NCBI GenBank assembly: GCA_963555705.1
Contig: OY743169.1
Coordinates: forward strand, 8,928,014-8,992,013
Direction of reading: 5' to 3'
Source: Ligustrum vulgare
Lineage: Eukaryota; Streptophyta; Magnoliopsida; Lamiales; Oleaceae
DNA: 64,000 bases
In this document: positions 10,780 to 23,061 of the stretch, in pieces
Layout of the letters: every line of letters begins with the position of its first letter
Position numbering within the stretch: the first letter of the stretch is position 1
Notes under the pieces: generated by a model
Told to the model about the DNA's origin: nothing
Database searches by the model: none
Seen by the model: the letters and a program-made list of their open reading frames with translations, nothing else
Translations under genes and position numbers: made by a program

Positions 10780-12015
10780 ATTGACGTAAATGGTCCCTAA
10801 CCTTTGTATATTTTGTGTTTCTCATCTCAACCTTTAAATTTTGGCAATAACATCTCGAATCTGTCCATTAGGTGGCAATTGGTTCTTTTGATTGGAGTCC
10901 GTGTAAAAGGACCGCTAGCTAGTTTTGTAACGTGGATTCCACTTTCTTTTTTAAGAATGCTAATAAGAAAAAAATGAGTTGAACGTTAATCATCGACGCC
11001 CGCATGGCTTCAACTCAGGATGGTGAAGTATGTAAATTGTGTATTATGCTTCAAGTTAGTCAAAATTTGGGTACCACCTATTGAATTAATAAAGTATCTA
11101 AAAAATTTGAACTCATGAGAATTTGAACATGTGATATTTGCACTGCTAGCGTTTGTATTATTAAAAATGAACAGTTAAAAATAATTATATTTATCAAATT
11201 ATAAATTCCCACTTGTTATATAATTTTGAAGACTACTTTTTAGATTTCACGAGTTATTTGAGTAGTATAATGAAAAACTCAGTTCTATATAAAGTATGTA
11301 TAATTTTAAAAATCGAAAGTTAACCCGTAAATAGAAAATCATAAATAGATTTTTAAATATTAATAATCACAAGGATTATAAAAGGTGAGATGTCATTTTT
11401 TAATATGCGTCCGCCCTATTTTAACACTCGTTATATGTTTTTGAAAAAATAAGTTTGTAGTTTTTATAAGCTTTTCGAAATGATACATTAAAAACTTAAA
11501 TTTTTCTATAGTGCATGTGTCGAAAATGAGACGAAAATTAATTCATAAAAATGAATATACATTGTGTGTATGTAATAATGTTATTGCATATGAACAATTA
11601 AAAGTAATATTTATCAAATTATAAATCCTCAATTGTTATATAATTTCAAAGACTACTTTATAGATTTTGCGAGCTATTTGAGTGGTATATCAAAAATGAA
11701 AAAACTCAGCTCTATCTAAAGTATGCATGATTTTAAAAATCCAAAGTTAACTAGTAAGCAGAAAATCAAAAATAAATTTTTAAAGATCGATAATCACAAG
11801 GATTTTAAAAAGTGAGGTCATTTTTTATGTGCATTCGCTTTTATTTTGACACTTGTTATATATTTTTGAAAAAAACAAGTCTATAGTTTTTATAGGCTTT
11901 TTCTACCGTGCATGTGTCGAAAATGAGACGAAGATTAATTCATAAAAAATGAAAATACATTCTTAAGACTTAAGAGACCATTTTATACGGTTGAAAATTT
12001 AGTAATTCAAATATA
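10780..12015. repeat. Non-coding repeats, about 423-bp tandem duplication
   Basis: GAACA-TTAAAA-TAAT at 11169 recurs at 11592, and sequence order is kept through GAGACGAA-ATTAATTCATAA near 11530 and 11928. A weaker third copy spans about 12345-12640. No reading frame of note; probably internal sequence of an unidentified transposon. Confidence 0.7.
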
Positions 12016-12191
12016 GCCCTTGTTTGAGCCCCATTATTTCCATTTATAAATTGAGTTTTGAAAAATTAATGGTTAAAAAGTAGTTTGAAAAGTAAAAAGT
12101 TGTGGGCTTGACTTTTTTGGATGATTAATATTGATTACTGTAGCAAAAAGTGGTAAATTTTGATGAGAAATAATGGGGCTCAAACAAGGGC
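12016..12191. mobile_element. MITE, 176 bp, GCCCTTGTTTGAGCCCC ends
   Basis: Terminal inverted repeats GCCCTTGTTTGAGCCCCATT and the reverse complement at 12172-12191 bound a 176-bp AT-rich element. ATA flanks both sides (12013-12015, 12192-12194), suggesting a 3-bp target duplication. Its ends resemble those of the gene-fragment-carrying element in the PP2C intron at 41214-41671. Confidence 0.75.
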
Positions 12192-13389
12192 ATAATGTGG
12201 TAAAACATTATGTGAAAACTTGATATTAATATCAATATCTTGCTATTACGACTTTATTTGACCTCAAAAACTTGACCAAATGAAGAAAATAAAATAAAAA
12301 CTAAAAGACGAAATAAGGGACAACTACAAATGAAAGTGTATTTTGAAAATAAGTTTGTAGTTTTTTATTAACTTTTAGAAGTGAACAATAAAAACTTAGC
12401 CCCTGAATTATTTTTTTCAAAACTCATTTCCAATCACACATTCTACTGATAAAATAATCTATACGTAAAATCAAAAAAAGGCCATACATTTGCACAATCT
12501 CTAAAAATCTACTGTTACAAACTATATTATTTGAAATATTTGATCTCAAAAAGGGCTTTGTTTTGTCTAGAGTGCATATGTCGAAAAATGAGATGAAAGT
12601 TGATTCAAGAAAAAATGAAAAATATTGTTAATGGATTATTTTAAACGATTATAATTTTTTTTTTACGATTGACGATTTTGTAATTCAAAAAATAATGTGA
12701 TGAAATGTCGTAAATAATGTGATGAAGACCGTGTGATAACTAAAAATTAATATTAAGATCTTACTATTAAGCCTTTAGTTAAACTAACAAAATTGACCAA
12801 AAGGAAAAAAATAAAAGAGAGCACTAAGCCTCGTTTTGACAAACTTGTATTAAAACATGTTTTTAAATAATATAATTTTTCAAACCATTTTTTTAATCAC
12901 ATACATTTTTTCTCTCTATTTTTCAACCACATATTTTATTTCGAAAATATAAAAAATATATTTTTGAACATAAAATTTTTAACAGATAAAAATGACAACA
13001 TAGAGACGATCACAAATGAATAGTGGCCGCTCCTACTCACTCTTATATATGGGTAGAGTAGAAAGGAAGTTGTCCTAATGTTGGCGAAAATTGTGATGTT
13101 GTATGTAATTAATTTGTTCGTCTATTTTCTTTTCAATGTATAGAGCAAGGTCGGTCCTGAACGTAGACGAGTGAGCCCATGATTTAGGGCTCCCACATAA
13201 AAAAGGACCCCAAAACTAAAATCATATCCAATATTCTTCTTGTATATATTTCAAAATTAAAATAAGGAAAAATTACATGGAGCCTTAGATTTTAAGTTGA
13301 AATTTTGAAAATAAGATAACGAAGTTTACTTTTTAACTAGCCAATTAATATTTATTAATTAAATGTTTTATTCTTAAAAATAAAACCAA

Positions 13390-13393
<4 letters not shown>
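12192..13393. other. Non-coding repeat-derived region
   Basis: AT-rich, contains the weak third copy of the upstream 423-bp repeat (about 12345-12640). No gene, RNA or complete element seen. Confidence 0.5.

Positions 13394-13444
<51 letters not shown>
13394..13444. repeat. (CT)n microsatellite
   Basis: About 25 CT dinucleotides. Confidence 0.95.
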
Positions 13445-13447
<3 letters not shown>

Positions 13448-14099
13448 AATATCTCAATTGGCGATTTGGCGACCTCTCTGCTTTTCTTCACACCATCTCC
13501 AGCATGGCTATGACGCACCACTTCTCTAGAGGCGACAGTCGCCAGATCGCTGTCGCACAGAGGCCATAGTCACTATCACCTGCTCGCATCCTGCGTGCTG
13601 CACACAGCGACGAAGCCGCATGCCTGTTTTCGGATCGTCGTCGAGGCACAGCCATGTACAGGCGTCCATCGCCTCTTCTCTGGTGATTTAATTTTTGTTT
13701 TCCAGCCGCATCTTTCGTGCCTTCCCTCTGTCTTTTTTCCAACATTTCATTGGTTGTTGTAGAGATGGAGGAGTTGAGGAGGAGGTGGAATCGTGGTGGT
13801 GGCAAGTTGGTAAGGATGGTGTCGGTGAGCAGTTTTTATTGTTACAGGTTCGTGGTGGTGCGAGTGGCTGGTTGTGTTGTGTGTGGTTGTGAGGTGTTTG
13901 TTGAGTGGTGGTGTAGGTGCCAGGGGCGGAGAGGTGATAGGTGGTTGTGGGTATGGAGGTGGTACCGGTGTTGTAGATGACGTGGGTGGGGGTGGGGTGA
14001 TGATTTGAACACTGTTTTGCGACCAATTGTGTTGCATGGTCATCTTGTGAAGCACGGACAAATTTTTCATTTATTTTCAAATTTCAATGCAAACATGTG
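13445..14099. other. GC-richer, strand-skewed non-coding segment
   Basis: More GC-rich than its surroundings; 13760-14000 is strongly G/T-skewed on plus (GTGGTGG-type runs). Overlapping open frames exist on both strands but none has recognisable domains, and low-complexity composition explains their length. Possibly a decayed gene fragment. Confidence 0.35.
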
Positions 14100-14808
14100 G
14101 TGCATGATAATTTGCGAAAATATTTTTATTACGTCATAAGGGACAATAAAAGACGTCAAAGTTTTCGAATCATTACAAATTATAGGTGATTGTGATTTAT
14201 TAATGGATAAGTTGTGACCATTTAATATAACCTATGACCTAAAAATATATGAAATTGCGATTGAATTTGTAACCATGATTTACAATTGGTTAAATTGTGC
14301 CAAATTATGAGTACGAAATGTCACTAGTTTATTGGGTGGTTGTGATTAATTATGGGTGATTGTGTCCAATTACGAGTGAATGCAATCAATTATTAGGTAA
14401 TTGTGACAAAAAATATTGACTAATTGTGATTATGTTGACGATTACAGGATGTAACTAGTTTATTATGTAATTGTGATCAAAATATTAACTAATTGTAACT
14501 TTGAGCAATTTGCGACGAGTACAAAATTTGATCATTTGATTTGCGTCAACTGTTACTTTGTGTGACCATTCTTATTAAAGATGTAAACAATTTATTAGGT
14601 AATTATGAATAAAATATTAACTAATTGTGACTTTGTGCGGCTTGTGATGAGTATGGAATGTGACTGTTTGATTTTTGCGACTAAATTTATATTTGTGATT
14701 GAATTGTGATTTTATGTGACTAAACTGTAACCTCATGTGATCGAACTGTGACCTCGTGTGATCGAATTGTGGCCTCTTGTGATCAATTATGATTTTGCGT
14801 GTGGGTGG
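14100..14808. repeat. Degenerate TTGTGA-rich repeat
   Basis: Dozens of variants of AATTGTGA and TTGTGAC occur in one orientation only; larger blocks such as AATATTAACTAATTGT(G/A)ACTTTG recur about every 130 bp. Ends at the target site of the hAT element. Confidence 0.7.
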
Positions 14809-15065
14809 GTCGTGTGTAGGGCTGTAAATTTAAACCGTCAAACCGTTAAACCGAAGTGAAACCGCGGTTTTGAAACCGTTGGTTTGGGTCCGGCGGACCT
14901 GTCAACGTTTCGATTTTGACCCAAACCGAACCGCTTTCAAATGGTTTGGTTTAGGTTTCACTTGTCACAACCCGTTCCAAACCGCCAACCCGCAAAAAAA
15001 TAAAAAATAAAATTAATATTTATTATTTAAGAAAAAATTACAGATTTATTTTATAGTTAAATACT

Positions 15066-15067
<2 letters not shown>

Positions 15068-15124
<57 letters not shown>
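15068..15124. repeat. Poly(T) tract of about 57 bases
   Basis: Uninterrupted T run inside the 5' non-coding part of the hAT element. It could be the antisense tail of a retroposed sequence, but no partner structure was found. Confidence 0.9.
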
Positions 15125-15128
<4 letters not shown>

Positions 15129-15769
15129 ATGGGCTTAAAAATTTCCCAAAACATACCAATTGGCAATTAGTAATTACCAAGCCCAACAAGAGTCCAAGAC
15201 CCTTACTTTATTTATGCAGTAAGAGTGTAATATTGTAAGTCTTAAGCCGTGCGTGAGGTAAGAGAAGGGTCCCAAATCCTAAAATTAATCTGTCTTCACT
15301 CTTCAATCCTCCGCAGTCCGCACTCCTAAATGGCGAAACTCAATCTTCAACCGTTATAGTCCCAATTCGTAACCTAATCTTCAATCCACACTCCGCAGCC
15401 CGCATAGCTGAAAATTGAACACCATATATAGCGTGAAAATGGGTCTCGCGAACCTCATCCTGGTTTCAATTTTGCGAGTCGCCTATTTGTAACTCGGTAA
15501 CCCTTCTCTTCTTTCCGCTAAACGTAGTCTGGTTCTTCAACTTATTTTTTGTTTCTTTTTTGTTCACTTACATTCTGGCTTGCTCAACCTTCCTTCATCT
15601 GCATCCGCCGTTGAGTTTAATTGATTTCTTGCTTTGAGCAGGTGTTGTCTTGTTGAGGGCAGATTCAGTCAGCAGTAATTTACTACCAGGTAAAGATTTT
15701 TTTTTTCCCGTTTAGACTGAATTTGTTTCATTACTGTCTTTTGTAAAATACAGTTTAGACTTTAGAAGA
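15125..15769. other. hAT 5' non-coding region
   Basis: Leader region between the poly(T) tract and the transposase start. Pyrimidine-rich stretches and GGTAAAG/TTGAGCAG-type splice-like sites suggest an untranslated exon and intron; no frame recognised. Confidence 0.4.
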
Positions 15770-17850
15770 ATGGATCCCATTTTAGAAGAACATAGTGATC
15801 ATGACAATGAAGATATTAGACCAATTAAGATTGAAAGTATGGATAATAGTGAAAAAAAGAAGGCTCAGAAGGGGCATAAAAGGTCTGAAATTTGGGCTCA
15901 CTTTACTCAACGTGACGATGGGAATGTAGAATGTATTTATTGTGGACAGGTATATAAGTATCATTCTAAAAATATTGGCACTAGTACACTAAGAAATCAT
16001 ATAGAGGGATTGTGCAAGAAGTATCCATTTAGGTTTAAGGACAAAAAACAAAAGACACTAAATTTCAGTAGTAAATCAAAAATTGATGATGGTGATAATG
16101 GTGGACAGACAATCATGTTTACTCAGAAAGGGGTTAGAGAACAAATTACTAAGTACTTCATACTATCTGAGTTACCATTTCGACATGTTGAGGATGAGGG
16201 TTTTCAATCTTTTACAATGTATTTTTTTCCAACGTTTGTATTTCCTTCAAGGGTGACAATAGCTACAGATATATATCAACTCTTTCTTGATGAGAAGAAA
16301 AAACTAAGGAGTGATTTGAGTAAACATAGAGTGTCTTTGACAACTGATTGTTGGACATCAATACAAAATCTTAGTTACTTGTGTTTGACTACTCATTGGG
16401 TTGGTGATGATTGGAGACTGCAAAAAAGAATCATAAGTTTCATTCAAGTTGCGAGCTATAAGGGTGACATGGAAGGAATTGATTTCTTGCCTTCATGATT
16501 GGGGAATTGACAAGATCTTTTGTGTGACTATTGATAATGCTTCATCGAATGATGTAGCGATAATGAAACTCAAAGGTTGTTTTCATGAGAAGAAAAACGG
16601 TTTAGTTCTTGGTGGGGAGATGCTTCACATGCGTTGTTGTGCTCACATTCTCAATCTCATTGTTCGTGATGGTCTAAAAGAGATTAGTCATGCCATTTCA
16701 TCTATTCGTAATGCCGTTAGGTATGCTAGGTCTTCCCCAGCTAGGCTAAAAGCATTTCGAGAGAGTTGCAAAGATGCAAATATTGAATCTCGAGGCTTAT
16801 TGTGTTTGGATGTGACAACTAGGTGGAATTCCACCTACATGATGTTGCAAGCTGCCACCAAATTTAGAAAGGCTTTTGATGTTTTGAAAGGTGATGCGAA
16901 CTATACTAGGTACTTTGAGGATGAAAGATCTTATGGGAGTAGTATAGATGGACCTCCTACACATGAGGATTGGGATAAAGCAGAGGTGTTTATCGATTTT
17001 TTGAAGACATTTTACGATATGACATTGAAAATTAGTGGCTCTTTATATGTAACCACCAACACTTTCTTCCAAGAAATATGTGAAATTCATGGAGAGTTGA
17101 ATGAATTGGAAAAAGAGCCAACTAGTTTGATGGGTTCTATGGCAATAAGTATGTGAAAAAAAATATGATAAGTATTGGGGCAATCTTGAGAAGTTCAATC
17201 AATTATTGTTCATTGCAACCGCCCTAGACCCAAAATGCAAGTTGGAATTGCTTAAAGTTGGATTTGAACTTATATACGATGTGGAGATTGCAAAGATGTT
17301 GCTAAATAAGGTTGAAAACACACTTCATAGGTTATATGAGTGGTATAAGGACATGGTGACTCCACTTAGTACTCCATTTAATGAAGCAGCTCAAACTAGC
17401 AGTCCAACTTCATCACTACATGCATGTGGTTCTAGGCCAATTTCTTCAATTTTTAAAGCAAGACTCTTGCGGGAAGCTCAAGTTGAGAAGAATGATTTGG
17501 TGGATTATTTGAATGATCGTTGTGAACATTTGACTGGTGAGCCTTTTGACAAACTACTTTGGTGGAAATTAAATGCTCATAAGTACAAGATTGTCTCCCA
17601 AATTGCCAAAGATGTCTTAGCCATTCAAATATCCACAGTTGCTTCTGAATCGGCTTTCTCCACGAGTGGTAGGATTCTTGATTCTTTTAGGAGTTCGTTG
17701 GGCCCAAAGATGGTTGAGGCACTCATTTGCACAAAGAATTGAATGCATAGCAACAAAGAACCACTAGTGTTACGTCAATATTTGGAGGAGGTTCAAGCAT
17801 TCGACGACTTTGAGAGGGCAGTGGAAGGTAATATGATTTATACTTTTTAA
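15770..17850 (+). pseudogene. hAT transposase (BED zinc finger, Ac-like), broken
   Basis: Domain order: acidic N-terminus; BED zinc finger (WAHF, ECIYCGQVYKY, LRNHIEGLCKKYP; about residues 43-88); catalytic core with SLTTDCWTSIQNLSYLCLT (first Asp) and FCVTIDNASSNDVAI (second Asp); C-terminal dimerisation region WWKLNAHKYKIVSQIAKDVL then TVASESAFSTSGR (Glu). The catalytic triad is kept, but three lesions break the frame: a frameshift near 16480 between KGDM and KELISCLHDWG; a one-base loss in an A-run near 17155; and TGA at 17740 where family members have Trp (KNW). Reading resumes as HSNKEPLVLRQYLEEVQAFD. Recent decay of a once complete gene. Confidence 0.93.
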
Positions 17851-18940
17851 TACATATTCTCAATTTTATGCATTTTCTTCTCTTAAGTTTATACTAGTTG
17901 TGACTAATGAATTGGTTTGTTTTTTGTTTTTTGATGAAGACAAATCATGTGTAACAATAGGAGTATTGCACCAATAAAGAATTAAACTAGAATGCAAAAG
18001 GTTAGTAAACTAGTTAGTTGTTATATAATTCTTCTTTATATTTAGAATGTTGGAAGACTTGGTTATCAAATTGTTATATAATTCTTCTGTGTATATTCTT
18101 TTACTAATTTGTTTTTAAGATTCAAGGATCTTTCCGTTGAATTTCTTTTGCTAAAAATCATTCATTTCTATCGTTATCATAGTTATTTATGTCTTTAGGT
18201 TCTACAAGTTAATGTTCAGTCTCTTTGAAAGAGCCCACAGGAATTGTTTTAAGCTTACCTTAATCATATGCTAATTTATTTCATATTCATCCTTTTGCTT
18301 AAATGTGTCCATTATTTATTGATTAGATATGAAGTCCAGGCTTATAGTGATGAAGTCGACAATTGGTTTAGCAAAGCTGTTGGTCGGCATTTAGCAAAGT
18401 TGTGGAGCATTTCAACTTTCCAAAGGAAACTACCATTGGAAAAAATATTTTGTTGGGGAAAATTTGTCAATTTGTTGGGAAGAATATTAAGTATTATGCT
18501 GTCATTTTGTATGTTGGTTGTTTGATTGCTTTTTTTCTTCCTGCATTTTGATAGAAATGGGTTGATAAGCAGGACATGCTTCGAACAAGTGCTGAGTAGT
18601 GGGGATACCCTTTCCACGTGCTAACTTGTTATTTTGTAATAAAAAAGCTTGTTATTTGTTGTTAAAAATAAAGCATGTTATTTTGTAATTAAAAAAAGTA
18701 TATGATGGCGAAGCTGGAGAAAGCTAAAAAAAATTATTTCAACTTATTCTAAATATATTAGTTTAATTTCGCTTGTAAATCGTGGTTTGAACCCGCACCA
18801 AACCGCAAAAAATGATTTGATTTGGTTTGGTTTTGGAAAATAAATGGTTTGGGTTGGGTTGGAAAAATGTCAAACCGTTTTAAATGGTTTGATTTGAAAA
18901 CTTATCAAAAATCGTCCAAACCGAACCGTTTACACCCCTA
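17851..18940. other. hAT 3' non-coding region
   Basis: AT-rich with TATAATTCTTCT repeats near 18020 and 18075. A short frame at 18268-18525 has no recognisable domain. Ends in the subterminal AAACCG repeats. Confidence 0.6.
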
Positions 18941-18948
18941 GTCGTGTG

Positions 18949-20559
18949 GGGTGAATTTTGCATGAAAAATCATTTTCATCGCGTTTGGTTATTTTTCTTG
19001 TTATTAATTGATTTTTTTTTTTAAATTAACATTATTATTAACAAGTATAAGTGGGTGAAAAATAAAAATAATTTTATTTTTTGATTAAAATAGCTCAATT
19101 TTGCAAAGATTTCATGGAAAATAATGTCAATAAAACAATAAAAGTTAAAAAACTCCTCAATTTTCCACATAGAAAATTAATTCAATCAAATGCATTAAAC
19201 TTCCAATTCCAGGAAAATAAGTTCTCAGGAATTTAATTCCCTAAAATTCGTTTTCTTTCCACCCAAATTTTACTCTCACGATCAAATGGATCCTTAGTAT
19301 AGTTGGTACAATAAAAAAACATAAACATTTATATATTTTCAACATATGAAGATTGAGACTGGAAAAATTACCCCACCACCACAAGTTGAAAAGAAAGTTG
19401 TGTCAATCACCCACCACCTCTGACTCCTCCACTCGTGACAACCTCATTGACGCCACCTTAATAAGGGGGCTTCTCCCTCTAATGTTACCTATGAAGTTAT
19501 TATAGGGGTAGTTGTAGTCGTGGTCTCAATTTTTTTATTTTTTTTAATTAAATTTTAGCATTTCATTTGATTCACTCATGATCACAAACCTTTTATTTAC
19601 ATGAACCTTGCTACCTGTACACATGAAATTTATAGGTAGCTGTACAAATGCAAGCCAATTTCAATCAACATAAAGATGCGTGCCACGCACGCATCTGTAT
19701 GTCTCCCCGTACAAATCATTTGTACAAGGAGAGTTTCCCTGTTTACATACGATGGAAGGACATATGGACTTTTTCGATTCATGTGCCCATTAATTGACTA
19801 GGAAAATTGGCTGACACATTTTTATCAATTTTGAACGTGTAAAATGATAATTTAATATTTTCTCACATAAAACCATTAAAATAATTAAAACAAAAAAATA
19901 ACCTCTTCCTCCAACCCACCTATTGAGGTGTGTTTATTTTTTAATTATTTTTTAGTTTTTTTTTAAATATAATTATTTTAAGTGAAAAAATGTAAAGTTG
20001 CCATTTTATCCTATTAATATTTGTCAAAATGTGATCAAAATTAATTTTTATGATCAACTAACAAACATATAGACCACAAATCTTGAGTGGTAAATTTTAT
20101 ATGAAAGTACTCCACGAGTACTTTGAGATGGTACCAAGAACACGCAATTTGAATCTTGTTTATTACCTCAAAACCTAGCTCGAACAAGGTACACACCTCC
20201 TATTCGCATGAAAATGCAGATCCAGCACTTGTTTGGTAATCATATTGATGATAGGTTTAATATCCTTCAATTTAAGAAGAGAAATCCTCAACAACCATCC
20301 TTTCTTCCAAATTCATGCACTCAGTTAAATCTATGTATAGAGATAAGTTTGAATCAGAAAACACACCAAAAATCAAAGTTGAAATGCTGCAGAAATCTTC
20401 ATTTCTCCTCCAAAACCCTACGTATTGATTCTTGCAAAACTCATGTTTAAATCCTGCAAAATCCTTTTGATCACCAAACGTGTTTTCTCAAGTTATTTAT
20501 CAAAATATATAGTTTATGATCAAAAGAATAAAAAAATGAAGTTTCAGTCCTTGGAAATT
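18949..20559. other. Non-coding intergenic DNA
   Basis: AT-rich. A TGCGTG-CCACGCACGCA near-palindrome lies at about 19676-19693. No coding frame or element with ends and target duplication was recognised. Confidence 0.45.
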
Positions 20560-22004
20560 TGATTGTGTCGACATCAAACGTAAAACGATGAATATGGTGT
20601 CGACACCCATGTAGACACCAAGTTTATTTTCAATTTTGATTATGATATGAAGTTATACTGTGATTTTCAAGTTGATATATATTGTATAATCATAAAACCT
20701 GTGAGTATTCAATACACCCTCTGCGAAGTTGATTTTTGATGAATTGCTTTTTGATTCATATTGATGATGATATTGGATGTGAAATAATTCACAAAGAAAT
20801 ATTATAGATTTGAACTCTAGCCTCCTCGATAATCAATATATGTTTTTGGGATATCTATGTGTGATAGGGTGCATAATTGTTGTTTTATTAGTGATCTTTT
20901 TCTTAATTCAATGACTTTAAATGCTTAAATTTTGGATATTAATCATATTTTATGTTTTGTGGATTAGGTGAAGAATTGAGATCAATTAGACTCAAATATC
21001 ACAAATTGGGAAGAAGAAATTTGAAACTTAAAAGTACACAATCAGATCATGACAATATTTTGGAAGAAGAGGCAGCCGAGAATTCTGGGGAAGAATTGAG
21101 GGGAGCAGTCACGCATAATCGAACAAATTTTTGGGGAGTTCGACATCTTTTAACTTTGTTTAATTATTATTTCTTTGGTTTTTAATTTGCAATGTTTATG
21201 AGTAACTAATTTATTATTCCAGTTCAAGGATATTTGAAGTATTGATTTACCAAGAGTTGTGAGATCTAATTAATTTAATTGTTCTTTTATTTGTTTTCTA
21301 TTTATATATCTTTTGTTTGCATCGAAATTGTTGTTTTGATCAATTAATACAAAGTGCACGTTGTTTTAATTGTCAAAACGATACTTAGCCAATTAGGAAT
21401 CCAAATCCGTAATTGTTTAGGTTTTCTAATACAAGTGGCAAATAACATAGTTGATTATAGACTGATTTTTGACTCATGTTATGAAGATATATAACCTAAC
21501 TTAAATGAATCACACGTGTGAATTTTTTGGTTAGAATTGGTCGTCTCTCTAGAAATTAATTCTATTGATAAATTAAATCCTACGATCGTATCTTGGGTTG
21601 TTTATTGATTAGGGAAATAATCAACGGACGTCTATTGATTATCGACAAAGTAAGGAGAGATAGGTTGTTAGATCGTATCAATGACCATAACCAATTTAGA
21701 GAATGAGTTAAATATTTTATTTTTGCATCCATGATCAATTCTGTGAATCAATACTGAAATTATATCTTGGACTGGATATTTATTTAATTTGATATTTTCA
21801 TCATTTTAATTTCGCAATTATTTATTTACAATTTGATTTTACATTCTAAATCCAAAACCCCCCTTGTTTTTAGTTTATTGTTTTAATTTTCTTGAGGAAT
21901 TAAATCTAACCAATCCCTGTGGATTCGACATTGCTCACCACTATCACAATTTATTTTTATAAGAGCAAGAAAATATTATTATTTGTTGGATTCGACACCC
22001 ATCA
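20560..22004 (+). mobile_element. Putative LTR fragment (element D)
   Basis: 21900-22004 resembles the 3' end of plant retrotransposon LTRs (CCCTGTGGATTCGACATTGC, then TTCGACACCCATCA). Upstream at 20565-20621 there are three GTGTCGACAC-type palindromes, the same kind of array found in the other LTRs here. The 5' boundary is unknown and no primer site follows. Element A inserted 33 bp past its end. A short frame at 20952-21185 is not recognisable. Confidence 0.4.
20565..20621. repeat. GGTGTCGACACC palindrome array
   Basis: Cores GTCGAC at 20568 and 20599 and GTAGAC at 20611; the middle site is the full palindrome GGTGTCGACACC. Confidence 0.75.
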
Positions 22005-22037
22005 ATGTGTGTCGTGAAGACCTTGCGACTCCAAGGC

Positions 22038-22811
22038 TGATGAAATCATGGGGCGGCTCGATCGGAAAATCAACTATTTCGAGCCGAACAATTTTGAACA
22101 TGCTTTTGAAAGACTCTCAGGGCGACAATGAAAAAGATTCGAGGCCAAAACAAGTGAATGAAGTCAAGAAATCAAGCCAAGAATCAAGTTGAGAGCAAAG
22201 GAATGAATATTTGATTTCCAGCATCTTTCGGTCGACCGAACTTCCTTTCGATCGATCGATCTTCTGCAGAGAAATTTTTGTTCAGCCTCAGTCGCGTTCG
22301 GCTGAGGATTAGTCGACCGAAAGGGGCATTTCGGTTGACCATGTGATCGACTGAAACTGGTTCGGTCGACCAGTTCGGTCGACCGAAACACTCCGTTTCA
22401 CAAAAACGGGATTTTTCTTGCAAATTCCGAAATTGTATCTTTTGCCCAATTTTGTACATTATATACACATTTTTTTTTCATTTGTAAGCATGACTATGAT
22501 GTTCATGATGAATTGGTCTTGAAGACTCCATTCTTGAGGTAAGGTTAAACTTCTTTGATCTTGTATGATTCTTGGAACTTAATCAACTCTACTTGAGTAT
22601 TATTATTCTTGTATTGTTGTTTATTTTCCACCACCTTAAAATTTGTTTGGTTGATACCCATTGGGCTATGGTTAGTTAATCATTGAATTTTTGGTTAGAT
22701 TTAAACTTGGGTTAAGGTGTTTATCCCTTATTTTACCACTTTAACTTTCTTGGGATGGTATTAAAATTGTTTTGGGAATTTTCGATCAATATACCGAAGG
22801 GGTTCGCATAA
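22038..22811 (+). repeat. Element A 5' LTR
   Basis: 774 bp, matches 27453-29123 outside the insertion there. U3 contains seven GTCGAC-centred palindromes (22226-22390); TATA-like CATTATATACACA follows near 22458. The end reads TATACCGAAGGGGTTCGCAT. Confidence 0.9.
22226..22390. repeat. TTCGGTCGACCGAA palindrome array in the A 5' LTR
   Basis: GTCGAC or variant cores at 22231, 22251 (ATCGAT), 22312, 22334 (GTTGAC), 22346 (ATCGAC), 22365 and 22378. The full palindrome TTCGGTCGACCGAA occurs at 22227 and 22374. Spacings 20, 61, 22, 12, 19, 13. Confidence 0.9.
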
Positions 22812-23061
22812 TTTGATATCAGAGCTTGGCTCTAATTTGGTAAACCCATCCTTTACATTATTGTTGTTGTTTTTCAAAATAAATAAATAAATAAATAAAT
22901 AAAAATCCCATTAGTTCTTGTGTCTATCCTTTCTTATATCTATTGCTTAGGTGGTGCCATACTTCACAAGAATTAAATTTTCTCGTTGTAGTTGATTACA
23001 TTCCATGGAATATTTGAGTGAAAACACGAGAGAAAATTCTTTGTGATGGCACTTTCCACAC
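22812..23061 (+). other. Element A leader region
   Basis: Non-coding stretch from the primer site to the first frame; contains an (AAAT)n microsatellite at about 22878-22902. Confidence 0.7.
22814..22826 (+). promoter_or_regulatory. Element A primer-binding site
   Basis: TTGATATCAGAGC directly after the 5' LTR resembles TGGTATCAGAGC (initiator Met tRNA) with one G-to-A change. Confidence 0.75.

Larger units (their letters stand above)
14817..18940 (+). mobile_element. hAT transposon, 4,124 bp, 8-bp TSD
   Basis: Ends TAGGG(C)TGTAAA and its inverted counterpart TTTACACCCCTA. GTCGTGTG flanks both sides exactly (14809-14816 and 18941-18948), the 8-bp duplication of hAT elements. The subterminal 150 bp at each end is packed with AAACCG/CGGTTT and AACCGAACCG variants, likely transposase-binding sites. 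The element contains a single transposase gene, now broken. Confidence 0.93.

Noticed and set aside
10520..10784. Two plus-strand frames near 10.5-10.8 kb
   Set aside because: They overlap exon 1 and the upstream region of the minus-strand microprotein gene and have no recognisable features.
13688..14080. Overlapping long frames rich in His/Pro/Thr on minus and Gly/Trp/Val on plus
   Set aside because: Low-complexity G/T-skewed DNA gives open frames on several strands; no domain, splice or codon signal supports a gene.
18268..18525. 85-codon frame in the 3' part of the hAT element
   Set aside because: AT-rich, no domain, and beyond the natural end of the transposase.
19285..19315. tRNA-like string GGATCCTTAGTATAGTTGGTA
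   Set aside because: Only a D-arm-like match; no acceptor stem, anticodon arm or T-arm follows.
19804..20060. Possible MITE with ACACATTTTTATCAATTTTGA-like ends
   Set aside because: The inverted match is weak and no target duplication was found.
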